The position numbers and the translations under genes were made by a program. This document shows positions 43,139 through 51,551 of a DNA stretch of 64,000 nucleotides, piece after piece. The notes below the pieces were generated by a model that made no database searches, was not told the DNA's origin, and was given only the letters and a program-made list of their open reading frames with translations. Where the stretch lies: assembly GCF_052055875.1 (NCBI RefSeq), contig NZ_CP170508.1, positions 1,054,001 through 1,118,000 on the forward strand. The letters are read 5' to 3'. How positions within the stretch are numbered: position 1 is the first letter of the stretch; each line of letters begins with the position of its first letter. Source of the DNA: Methanosphaerula subterraneus (GTDB taxonomy: Archaea > Halobacteriota > Methanomicrobia > Methanomicrobiales > Methanospirillaceae).

Positions 43139-46100
43139 ATGGGGAAAATATTCGATACATTTGGCTCAATGACCCATCAAAACGAAGCTGATGTAAATCA
43201 AAATTTTGTAATCCCCCTATTAAATACGTTTTTAGGCTTTTCTTTAGAGGAAATTAAACCCGAAAGGTTTTTTCCGGCGTTTGATATTCCAATCGGCCGT
43301 AGAAAGATAAATTCAAAGGAATTTCCTCAACGCCAAAAACCCGATTTTATCGTTTGTATTGGTGATGAAGGAAAACCAAAATTTGTTGTTGAAAGCAAAG
43401 CAGTAACTGAAAAATTAGATGATCATATTCCGCAAGCCGTATCATACGCAAGCGGTGTTAAAGTCAATTTCATCGTATTAACAAATGGAAAAGAGTTCCA
43501 GATATATGACGCAAATAATCAAATATTCATCGCAAGAACGATTGAAGAATTGGATTTAAAATTCGATATTGTTAAAAGCATTCTTTCAAGAGAGTGTATA
43601 TTGGAAAAAAATCCAATTGAGATCATTCAATCAATTGATTATGATCGTTCACTGAGTATTTCTTTTGAAGAAAAGAAGGAAGCAGAATTAATTATTAAAC
43701 ACCTAAAAATTTCCGATTTTAAAGTGTATCTTTCAAATATTTCAAAAAAATTTTCAATTTTGCATAACCCCTTTGGATTTCTATCTTACACCAAATATGA
43801 AATGGAGAGGTTCCCCCCGGAAAAATTGTTAAAATTTGAGACATATCCGACATCTCAATCATCATTATTTCCATCATGTGAAAACGAGACATTCATCCTA
43901 TCTGATATTGATAATAAATTAAAATCCCAATTGGTTATTTTAATCGGCGATTCAGGAATTGGAAAAACAACATTACTAAAGTATCTTGCATGGATAAAAA
44001 GTAACGAATGTTTATATTGTCAAAACATGGAAGTTCCAATTTATATTCAATTACGGCAATTCGGATTAAACAATTCATTGGAGAGTCTCATAATTCATTC
44101 TCTCGCTGATAATGGATTGGATATATCAGAAATTAAATATCATGAACTTCTCAAGAAGAACCAATTTTTCTTCTTATTAGATGCATATGATGAAATTCCG
44201 GAAAAATATCTTGATGATTTCAATGTCGAATTTGAGAGATTTCTTTCTTCTCATCCTCATCGAATAATAATTACCTCCAGAAAATTAAGAATCCCAAGGT
44301 ATAAACCATCGAAATTATTGTGGATCGCTCCTCTTGACAGTTCTACGATTGAACAGTTCCTACAAATTTACTTAAAAAACCAGTGGCTCGAACTATATAA
44401 TCAAATTAAATGGAAGAATTTAGTCATAGAATCACAAAATACACTGTTATTGACATTAATAATAATAATTTTTAGAGAACATCATGAACTTCCACACTCA
44501 AGACCTCAAATCATAAAAAAAATTGTTGAAAATATAAAAAAATGGGAAGAATCAAAAAGAGAAAGATTCTCTCTCGATATACCTTGGGAAATTAAAGAAC
44601 ATCTATTAAGGGTATTAGCTTTTGAATGTGCAAAAAGAGAAGAAAAGGTATACTTTACCTCGGATGAATTTCGCAGAATCATTCGCCCGATTCTTGAGGA
44701 TTATAGAAAAAAGGGAGAGATCAATTCGACATATCTCAATAAAGATATTGTAAATAATTTGAGAAGTACTGGTTTAATCAATGAAAGCAATAATGAAATC
44801 TCTTTTAGTCATAGAGCATTTCTCGAATATTTTGCATCAATCGAACTTGCTAGGCAATACCAATTTAATCAGGAAATTCTGAAAGAATTTTCAGAAAAAC
44901 TATCTTGGAATAAAATTTTACTAGGAGCATCTGGTTTTCTTTCCGATTCAACCGATTTTATCCAAATGATCTATGAGAATAATATTTATTTAGCTGCATT
45001 ATGCATTATCGAATCAAATTATGTTGACCCCATTTTTATTGAAAAAAACAGATCCTATCTAGTTAAATTATGTAGTTCCCCCATAATTAATCGACGGCAG
45101 CGTGGCATATTTTTGTTATCAAAGATAGAACAAAAGTTCCCTTCGGATGTTCTTTATAAAATCGTGGATGAGAATAGATATGTAGATGTTCGCCAATTTG
45201 CATTAGAGAATATTGCAAGGACTAAAACCCAAAAAGCAAAAGAAAAAGTCTATGATCTATTAAATTGGGATGAAAGATCCCAACATATTATTACCGGCGT
45301 TACAGTTCCTGGAAGTATTGCCATAGCCCTCTCAAATTTCTCCGAAGAAGAACATTTAAAAATAATTGAAATTTGGGAAACTCAAACGGATTTGTTTACA
45401 AGAGGTTCATGTAAAAGTGCCTTATTAGAAGTCATCCGAGAGGGACGATTGACGGAAAAATTGAAAAGAGAAATTTTTAATTTTTATTTTAAGAATTTAA
45501 AGAAAAATGTACCATACAGGGATACACACAATATTTCAGGTTTGATTATCGAGATAAATGATGATAATTTTGTTAACGAATTAATTGACATAATCCCATC
45601 AATATCGAAAGAGGAATTCTATTTTGGATTTTTCAATGAAATTTTAGCTGGATATACTTCTGAAAAAGTAATTAATATTTTAATATCAATTGCATCTGAT
45701 ACGACAAAACACAAATTCCTTCGAGAATGCTGTTCTGATGCACTTAGTAAAACAAAGGGAATTGTTCCAATTAAAGTTTTTAATCAACTAATTCTTGATG
45801 TTAATCCTATAATCAGAAGGAATGCTGTGTTAGGCCTTGATAGATTTCCAAGACATCAAATCAAAGAAATATTGTTTGCTCATATTGATGATGAAAATGA
45901 ATTAGTTCAAAAATCTCTTGTTGAAGTTATTGGAGAAAGAGGTTTATTAGGAGAATTAATTGAGAATGGGCAATTCCCAAAGACCTTTTACCTTGATTCA
46001 GTCGAGACCTTATTAGAGAAAATCAGAAAATTCAACCATCGTGAACTTATTCCATTCGTAACCGACATAAAAGATCGAATTTCAGATGAAAGATTGTTAA

Positions 46101-46705
46101 TCGATTTGTCATTTACATATTGTGTACTCGGAGATTTCAAAACAGCAAAACAAATTATTGAATCATTTTACGATGATAATAGATTTAAATTTTCAAATTA
46201 CGGTCTTGCGGACTTAATTAAAATTGCTCCACATTTTGAAAATACATATGCGTTTAATTTAATTCAGCGATCATGGATCTCGATTGACGATCCCGATGAT
46301 AATTTTTATTACCGCGAACTATGCTTACAAGCACTTCAACAGATTGGAACTAATGATGCAAGTTCATTTTTAAAAGAAAAAGCTGAGGAATATGCAGAAA
46401 AGAAAAAAATATTTATAATTGAAGAAATTTTCAGATCATTAAACTCGATTGCTTCAAACCGTGATGAAGAATGGTATATTAATTATATCAAAAAATATTC
46501 ACCCTTTGAAAATATGGATTTTCATAGGATCATTGAAGGTCTTGGACAAATTGGATCTGATAGGTCAGTGAAAATTATCAAAGAGATTTCCACCGAATAC
46601 AAAGATAACGAATATATATTAAATATATGTTTTATCAGTCTCGAAACAATAAAATCTAAATCGGGAAAATTCATCACAGTTCGTGAAGAAGATTTGCTAA
46701 CATAA
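43139..46705 (+). CDS. Nuclease-NACHT-HEAT STAND protein, probable antiviral defence
   Basis: An 1188-residue protein in three parts. Residues 15-150 resemble the N-terminal nuclease domain of type I restriction subunits (HSDR_N), with PD-(D/E)xK residues Asp69 (QKPDFIVCIG), Glu85 and Lys87 (VVESKA). A NACHT NTPase follows: Walker A IGDSGIGKTTLL at 269-280, Walker B FFFLLDAYDE at 343-352, and a sensor region HRIIITSRKLRI. From about 640 to the end are HEAT-like helical repeats (FIQMIYENNIYLAALCI, IRRNAVLGLDRF). In known STAND defence proteins the repeats sense a phage protein and the NTPase activates the effector nuclease. It is a single gene, much more AT-rich than its left neighbours. Confidence 0.88.
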   Translation: MGKIFDTFGSMTHQNEADVNQNFVIPLLNTFLGFSLEEIKPERFFPAFDIPIGRRKINSKEFPQRQKPDFIVCIGDEGKPKFVVESKAVTEKLDDHIPQAVSYASGVKVNFIVLTNGKEFQIYDANNQIFIARTIEELDLKFDIVKSILSRECILEKNPIEIIQSIDYDRSLSISFEEKKEAELIIKHLKISDFKVYLSNISKKFSILHNPFGFLSYTKYEMERFPPEKLLKFETYPTSQSSLFPSCENETFILSDIDNKLKSQLVILIGDSGIGKTTLLKYLAWIKSNECLYCQNMEVPIYIQLRQFGLNNSLESLIIHSLADNGLDISEIKYHELLKKNQFFFLLDAYDEIPEKYLDDFNVEFERFLSSHPHRIIITSRKLRIPRYKPSKLLWIAPLDSSTIEQFLQIYLKNQWLELYNQIKWKNLVIESQNTLLLTLIIIIFREHHELPHSRPQIIKKIVENIKKWEESKRERFSLDIPWEIKEHLLRVLAFECAKREEKVYFTSDEFRRIIRPILEDYRKKGEINSTYLNKDIVNNLRSTGLINESNNEISFSHRAFLEYFASIELARQYQFNQEILKEFSEKLSWNKILLGASGFLSDSTDFIQMIYENNIYLAALCIIESNYVDPIFIEKNRSYLVKLCSSPIINRRQRGIFLLSKIEQKFPSDVLYKIVDENRYVDVRQFALENIARTKTQKAKEKVYDLLNWDERSQHIITGVTVPGSIAIALSNFSEEEHLKIIEIWETQTDLFTRGSCKSALLEVIREGRLTEKLKREIFNFYFKNLKKNVPYRDTHNISGLIIEINDDNFVNELIDIIPSISKEEFYFGFFNEILAGYTSEKVINILISIASDTTKHKFLRECCSDALSKTKGIVPIKVFNQLILDVNPIIRRNAVLGLDRFPRHQIKEILFAHIDDENELVQKSLVEVIGERGLLGELIENGQFPKTFYLDSVETLLEKIRKFNHRELIPFVTDIKDRISDERLLIDLSFTYCVLGDFKTAKQIIESFYDDNRFKFSNYGLADLIKIAPHFENTYAFNLIQRSWISIDDPDDNFYYRELCLQALQQIGTNDASSFLKEKAEEYAEKKKIFIIEEIFRSLNSIASNRDEEWYINYIKKYSPFENMDFHRIIEGLGQIGSDRSVKIIKEISTEYKDNEYILNICFISLETIKSKSGKFITVREEDLLT

Positions 46706-46802
46706 TTTTAAATTTTAATTCACTACACCAATTCTATCTTTCAGCAGTAAATTCAATTCAGTCCAGATTATAGTTAGGAAAAATGATCTTCATTTTCTAA
46801 TT

Positions 46803-47120
46803 CCTAATTCCAGTTAACCATACAAATCCACAATAACCGCGTGAAAATCTGCCTACCCTGAATTATAGCTGAAACCGATATGGATATTCAGAAAAGAAGA
46901 CAAAAACGGAAAGCCGGCCCCCTCCCCCCGGTCCCCGCTCACAAAGACCGCCACCCCCTCTCGACAACCCGGCCGGCCCCTCGCACGACTCGCCGGCATG
47001 GCCACCGTCCGCCAACGCACGGTCCGAATGTTGCCATGCGGTGAAAAAAGAGGCGTTGCCGGCCGGCCGTGTCGGGGGAACGAGAGCCACGGTGGAGAAG
47101 AATCGTGAGCCGGCGCCACC
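46803..47120. repeat. Island repeat, copy A (left part plus GC-rich hairpin core)
   Basis: Left part 46803-46920 begins CTAATTCCAGTTAACCATAC; the core (46946-47120) begins GACCGCCACCCCCTCTCGAC. It includes GGCCGGCC near both ends of the hairpin and the pair GGCATGGC (46995 region) / GCCATGC (47033 region) inside. The left part recurs at copy D. Short open frames exist through it on both strands but shift between copies, so it is unlikely to be coding. Confidence 0.85.
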
Positions 47121-47185
47121 TCCGGGAGGAGAGATACTGCCAGAGCTGCAGCCGGCTCCTGAATATTTTCAACAGCCGCCCGTCA

Positions 47186-47506
47186 TTTTCACCATGTTTT
47201 CACCACATTTTCATCACGTGATGAAAGAGAACAAGGGCCGGTAGGCTCCTTGTTTTACGATTCAAAGCCGTCCATAGATTTTAAAATTTCTCTTTCATCA
47301 AATGCCGAATAACGGAGACACACACACGAATCTGCACTCACGATCGGTGGGGTCTGTGTGTTCTTCAGATCTGATGAAAGTACAGTATACTCATTAGGTA
47401 CGCAAGAAGATCTAACAGTATCTCCGCCATTGGCCGCCGAATCTTGCTCCGGCTTATTTTCATCAAGTGATGAAAAAGTGATGAAAGTCTGATGAAAATG
47501 ATGAAA
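47186..47506. repeat. Two inverted arrays of an 11-base-phased TTTCATCA/TGATGAAA motif
   Basis: Left array: TTTTCACC at 47186 and 47197 and TTTTCATC at 47208, spaced exactly 11 bases, ending in the perfect palindrome TTTCATCACGTGATGAAA (47209-47226). Right array: palindrome TTTTCATCAAGTGATGAAAA (47457-47476), then TGATGAAA at 47468, 47479, 47490 and 47499. The arrays face opposite ways around a 230-base segment containing two more motif copies (near 47298 and 47371). Helical phasing implies protein binding on one DNA face. Confidence 0.7.
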
Positions 47507-47650
47507 ATCATCAGCACCTGGACCGGGGCCGGCGCCGTCATCCGGTGATAACCAGACCGGCCCGCCCCATGACAAGGAGGAAGAGATCTCGCGGTTGAAC
47601 GTGAACGTCAGTACTCGACATCTAACCGATCCGCCGGCTTCATCAGGTGC

Positions 47651-47828
47651 ACGCCACCACCTCCTCTCGACAACCCGGCCGGCCCCTCGCCCAACTCGCC
47701 GGCATGGCCACCGTCCTCCACCGCAAGGAGCCGATCGTTGCCATGCGATGAACGAAGAGGCGCTGCCGGCCCGCCGTGGCAGGGGAACGAGAGCCACGGG
47801 GAAGAAAAAGAACGAGCCGGCGCCGGCG
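47651..47828. repeat. Island repeat, copy B (GC-rich core)
   Basis: Core only, beginning ACGCCACCACCTCCTCTCGA and ending near GAACGAGCCGGCGCCGG. It keeps GGCATGGC ... GCCATGC and the flanking GGCCGGCC on the left; on the right one G is changed to C. It lies about 530 bases right of copy A in the same orientation. Between 47829 and 48100 I see no gene. Confidence 0.85.
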
Positions 47829-48103
47829 TCACATGCAGAGACGTATAGGGGAAAAACCGTTCTTCCCTCGTGCCGCTTTTCTCTCGAAGGGGGATCGAAT
47901 GTGCTATCGAAAGACAGAATCCGGGACACGATAAAACCAAAAATTTCCACATAAGGCCCTTTCAGGAAATCTCCAGACAGATCCGGCCCGCTCCTATTGA
48001 AGTCCAGGGTCTAACCGGGTCATTTTCGTGGAGATGCGGCTATGGGTTTTTGATCTATTATTGAATATTAACTGACATTCCGTAGTAAGTATTTTTTTGT
48101 CTA

Positions 48104-48201
48104 AGAGGTCATCCCAAAACAAACCAAACCCTCCGTTAAATCGGCGAAATGACCAGAAATCAGTGATATTTGGCCTTAACAAGAGTTTTGGGACGACCTC
48201 T
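48104..48201. mobile_element. 98-base MITE-like element with 17-base terminal inverted repeats
   Basis: The ends AGAGGTCATCCCAAAAC (48104-48120) and GTTTTGGGACGACCTCT (48185-48201) are inverted copies with one mismatch. The 64-base interior has no coding capacity. GAGGTCRTCCCAAAA-type ends are seen in IS5-group transposons, so this is probably a non-autonomous derivative; the assignment to that group is from memory. No clear target duplication is visible. Confidence 0.75.
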
Positions 48202-48523
48202 AATTATTAATCCAATCGGGCCAACAATATTTTTCTATGAGGTTAAAATAACCTAAAGGATTAAACAATTCTCCAAAAAAATGCCCTACTATGGAAAATG
48301 AGATATTAAAAAAAATAGGTAATTTAATTAGATAGACAAACCTTGATTATTCAGTAGATTGTAGTTCGCATCAAGACGACTAATCCCATATAATGTATAC
48401 TTGCACTTCGTACCAAGCTACATGCGGATACATCTGGAAGGTCTCTTAGGAAAACGGTTACATTTTTCCAGCCCTTGCGGCTAATTCTATCTTGATAAGC
48501 AAATATGCAATGGTGATTTGTTA

Positions 48524-49081
48524 ATGGAACGATTGAAGGTATTCCTTAGTTCTACTCAAAAGGATCTTCAAGACGAACGCAACAGTGCTGAAGCGATAGT
48601 AACAAAACTGGGACACGATTGCCTTCGTGCCGAAACTTATGATTCCCCTGGGATCTCTCCAGACGAGGCGTGCAGATATATGGCAAACTCCTGTGACATC
48701 TATATTGGTATTTTTGGTCCTAAATATGGATTCACAGTACCTCACTTAGGCATCTCGGTTACTCAACTAGAATATCGAGAGGCTAAAACTGCAGATCCTG
48801 GAAAGGTCCTCATCTATGTCAAAGATACAGAGATTTTAGAGCCCGAGCAGATATGTTTCCTTCAGGAGGTTCAAGATTTCTCTAAAGGCTATTTTCGACA
48901 TGAGAAGTTCATTGATTGTGTTGCTCTTCAAGATCAAATATATAACGATCTGATAACTTGGATAACGCGAAAAGTCAGAGAATCGCTCACGATAGAGGTG
49001 GAATCAAGTGCTCTTCGTGACAAGGTCGCGCACCAAAAACGGGTAATGAAACTCTATCGTGTTCCGGAGCATCTCATATGA
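48524..49081 (+). CDS. DUF4062 domain protein
   Basis: A 185-residue protein that is essentially one DUF4062 domain. It begins MERLKVFLSSTQKDLQDERN, the family's opening strand and helix; CDIYIGIFGPKYGFTVPHLG and VTQLEYREAKTADPGKVLIY are the second and third blocks. DUF4062 usually forms the N-terminus of STAND or kinase-like defence and signalling proteins and has a TIR/deoxyribosyltransferase-like fold by prediction. Here it is a separate gene whose end overlaps the TPR gene by four bases (ATGA). GGTGA lies upstream of the ATG at 48524. No NTPase gene is present between or beside them. Confidence 0.85.
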   Translation: MERLKVFLSSTQKDLQDERNSAEAIVTKLGHDCLRAETYDSPGISPDEACRYMANSCDIYIGIFGPKYGFTVPHLGISVTQLEYREAKTADPGKVLIYVKDTEILEPEQICFLQEVQDFSKGYFRHEKFIDCVALQDQIYNDLITWITRKVRESLTIEVESSALRDKVAHQKRVMKLYRVPEHLI

Positions 49082-50472
49082 CTACAGACCAAAAGAGTTC
49101 TGTGAGGACTAAACTCAAGAAAGTTGTGGAACTTCTTAATGCCGGAGAATCCACTGTCGCTTACCAATCTCTGCAAGCGATCCATAATGAATCTCGCAAT
49201 GCAAATGATCTAAATACTGAGGCAGATGCTCTTCATTTAATGGGTGTAGCCGCTCACAATCAAGGGCGAATTGAAGAGGCGCAAATGCTTCTTGAAAAAT
49301 CACTATGTCTAAAGGAAAAAATTGGAAAGGAAGCAGCTGAGGTTTCGACTTATCATCAATTAGGGATCATCGCTCAAGACCAAGGTCGGTATGAGGAAGC
49401 TCGCAAATATTTCCAGATGTCACTTAATTTAGCCCGAAAATTTAACGATCTGCGTGCTGAAGGTTCGATTTACCATCAATTAGGGATCATCGCTCAAGAC
49501 CAAGGCCGGTATGAGGAAGCTCGCAAATATTTCCAGATGTCACTTAATTTAGCCCGAAAACTTGATGATCCGCGTGCTGAAGCTTCGACTCACCATCAAT
49601 TAGGGATCATCGCTCAAGACCAAGGCCGGTATGAGGAAGCTCGCGAATATTTCAAAATGTCACTTAATTTAGCCCGGAAACTTGACGATCCGAGTGCTGA
49701 AGCTTCGATTTATCATCAATTAGGGATCATCGCTCAAGATCAAGGCCAGTATGAGGAAGCTCGCGAATATTTCAAAATGTCACTTAATTTAGCCCGAAAA
49801 CATAACGATCCGAATGCTGAAGCTTCGACTTATCATCAATTAGGGATCATCGCTCAAGATCAACGCCGTTATAAGGAAGCTCAAGAATATCTCAAACAGT
49901 CACTAATGATTTTCCAACAACTCGGCGATCGAAAAGGTGAAGCGGATTCTTTGAATCAACTTGGCAGGATTGCGCAATCAACGGGTGATTTTGACCAAGC
50001 ATTTAATTTGTATAGTGAGAGCCTCCAGATTGATGAAATGCTCGGGGATCTTCACGGTTATGCGGTATCGTTGAATAATCTCGCAAATATTTCTCAAGCC
50101 ACTGGAGATCTAGAAGGGGCTCTTAATAAATATCAGAAAAGTTTGAAAATCTGTCAAGTGATTGGAGACATGAGAGGTATATCTTCATCTTTAGCCAATA
50201 TAGGTATGACCTATGCAAGTTTAGGCCAAATCACGCAGGCGTTCGTAATGCTTCACGATTCTGTCTCCCTTCTCCGCGAGATGGGCGAAACACCGTCTCT
50301 TGGATATGCACTCCTAAATGAGGCTCTCGTGTTAATGCAAATGCAAGACACTGATAAAGCGAAAGCGAATCTCATTGAATCACTGAAAATCTTTAAAAAA
50401 TTGAATCTAGACGCGCCTTCTCATGCCGAGGAACTGCTTTATCAATTGTTACAAATGGAAACCAAGGAATAA
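49078..50472 (+). CDS. TPR repeat protein coupled to DUF4062
   Basis: A 464-residue tetratricopeptide protein. About ten repeats of 40 residues are visible, a length typical of MalT/kinesin-light-chain-like TPRs. The central five are nearly identical (YHQLGIIAQDQGRYEEARKY), and the later ones are diverged (SLNNLANISQATGDLEGALN). There is no enzymatic domain, signal peptide or membrane segment. Coupled translation with the DUF4062 gene suggests the two act as one complex, with the TPR array as sensor and DUF4062 as effector; this is inference from STAND proteins in which both occur in one chain. Confidence 0.85.
   Translation: MTTDQKSSVRTKLKKVVELLNAGESTVAYQSLQAIHNESRNANDLNTEADALHLMGVAAHNQGRIEEAQMLLEKSLCLKEKIGKEAAEVSTYHQLGIIAQDQGRYEEARKYFQMSLNLARKFNDLRAEGSIYHQLGIIAQDQGRYEEARKYFQMSLNLARKLDDPRAEASTHHQLGIIAQDQGRYEEAREYFKMSLNLARKLDDPSAEASIYHQLGIIAQDQGQYEEAREYFKMSLNLARKHNDPNAEASTYHQLGIIAQDQRRYKEAQEYLKQSLMIFQQLGDRKGEADSLNQLGRIAQSTGDFDQAFNLYSESLQIDEMLGDLHGYAVSLNNLANISQATGDLEGALNKYQKSLKICQVIGDMRGISSSLANIGMTYASLGQITQAFVMLHDSVSLLREMGETPSLGYALLNEALVLMQMQDTDKAKANLIESLKIFKKLNLDAPSHAEELLYQLLQMETKE
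49351..49900 (+). repeat. 120-base tandem repeat inside the TPR gene
   Basis: Units begin at 49351, 49471, 49591, 49711 and 49831, exactly 120 bases apart, each starting with TAYCATCAATTAGGGATCAT or a close form. Differences are few and cluster around the residues RAEGS/RAEAS and the K/E before YFQM/YFKM. The fifth unit is diverged. This is a recent expansion, five units in all. Confidence 0.93.
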
Positions 50473-51019
50473 AGTCTATATTCACTTGAATTTTTCCGGT
50501 CCGAGTGCTGGCCGGGATCAGAATGAGCGGGTTCTGGACATTCACAAACCGCCCCTTTGGAGGGGTGAGCGGGAAGGTGGATTGGCCCGGGAAAAGCCAA
50601 GAAGAAAGGGCGGTTTCAGGGATTATCCGAACGATCCTCGGACATGGGGTACAATGTACTTCATTTCCGCTTCCTCTCCTTTGTCCTGATATATGCTGAC
50701 CGTGGTGTTATAAAAAGAAAACGCCAGGTTGAACAAGAGTCTGGTCACATCATCACAGAGTTCGCCAACCTGCTCGCTACCTGTGAACGAACCAGTGAGG
50801 TCGTCACCAATGCTCGTGTACACGAGTTAGTCCACGTGTTTGACTGCCGAAGCGAGGACGATGGCAGGGCCAAGATTCGTCTGGTCAGAATCAACATATT
50901 TTTTTGTATTTTCCTGGCGTTGCTTTTGTCTCGTTGATAGCTACTCTGACAACCCATATCGGACGCTTCATCAGTCAATGGACATGACCTTCGATGGTAG
51001 GATACGACGGATCAACTGA
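50473..51019. other. Gene-poor stretch between the TPR gene and repeat copy C
   Basis: Short frames are open on both strands but none has recognisable motifs. It contains a GC-rich segment near 50545-50625. I see no repeat shared with the other gaps here. Confidence 0.4.
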
Positions 51020-51180
51020 AAGCCGGCCGGCCCCTCGCACAACTCGCCGGCATGGCCACCATCCCCCACGCAAGGATCCGGTCGTTGCCATGCGGTGAAC
51101 GAAGCGGCGCTGCCGGCCGGCCGTGTTGGGGGAACGAAAGCCACGGTAAAGAAAAAGAAAGAGCCGGTGCCGGCACCACA
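51020..51180. repeat. Island repeat, copy C (GC-rich core)
   Basis: Core beginning AGCCGGCCGGCCCCTCGCAC and ending near AGAGCCGGTGCCGGC. It keeps GGCATGGC and GCCATGC and both GGCCGGCC blocks. The far-left GACCGCCACC segment seen in A, D and E is missing. The stretch from 51181 to 51551 has no gene; it holds a perfect CCCCCCATGGGGGG palindrome at 51267-51280. Confidence 0.85.
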
Positions 51181-51551
51181 GCGGATTCAAGAACTCGACC
51201 CCACACTCGTGGTGTTCCGGATACGGGCACAACGCTCCAGTTATAGTTTGAGAGGGATAGTGCATACCCCCCATGGGGGGGGGCCGGTTTATGTCTCATT
51301 TATCCTGACCCCCATACCCCTTCCAGCCTTATCGTCCGGTGAGAATTCAGGTGCGGTCCTGAATGATATGCACCATATGAGTCAATTAGATGAGGAATTT
51401 GTTGACCCTAAATACCGGCGCGGATCTCTTTAGACCCTGATCCAACCCAGTTAAACCAGGATATTCCAGATAGAGTCCTGAATCTGATGTTACCATTATG
51501 AGTCGTTTGATTGAACAGGGTACCGGCATACTGCGTGAGAATGTACTATCC

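Noticed and set aside
43139..46705. Type I restriction R subunit
   Set aside because: Only the N-terminal nuclease part matches. The helicase motor is replaced by a NACHT NTPase and HEAT repeats, and there are no hsdM or hsdS genes.
47457..47512. TGATGA repeats as possible C boxes of C/D sRNAs
   Set aside because: The 11-base spacing leaves no room for guide sequences, and D boxes are not in the right places. The phasing suits a protein-binding array better.
47255..47950. 231-codon minus-strand frame across repeat copy B
   Set aside because: The middle third is the hairpin repeat itself, and the frame is not kept in other copies. The right-hand end looks more protein-like but has no recognisable domain.
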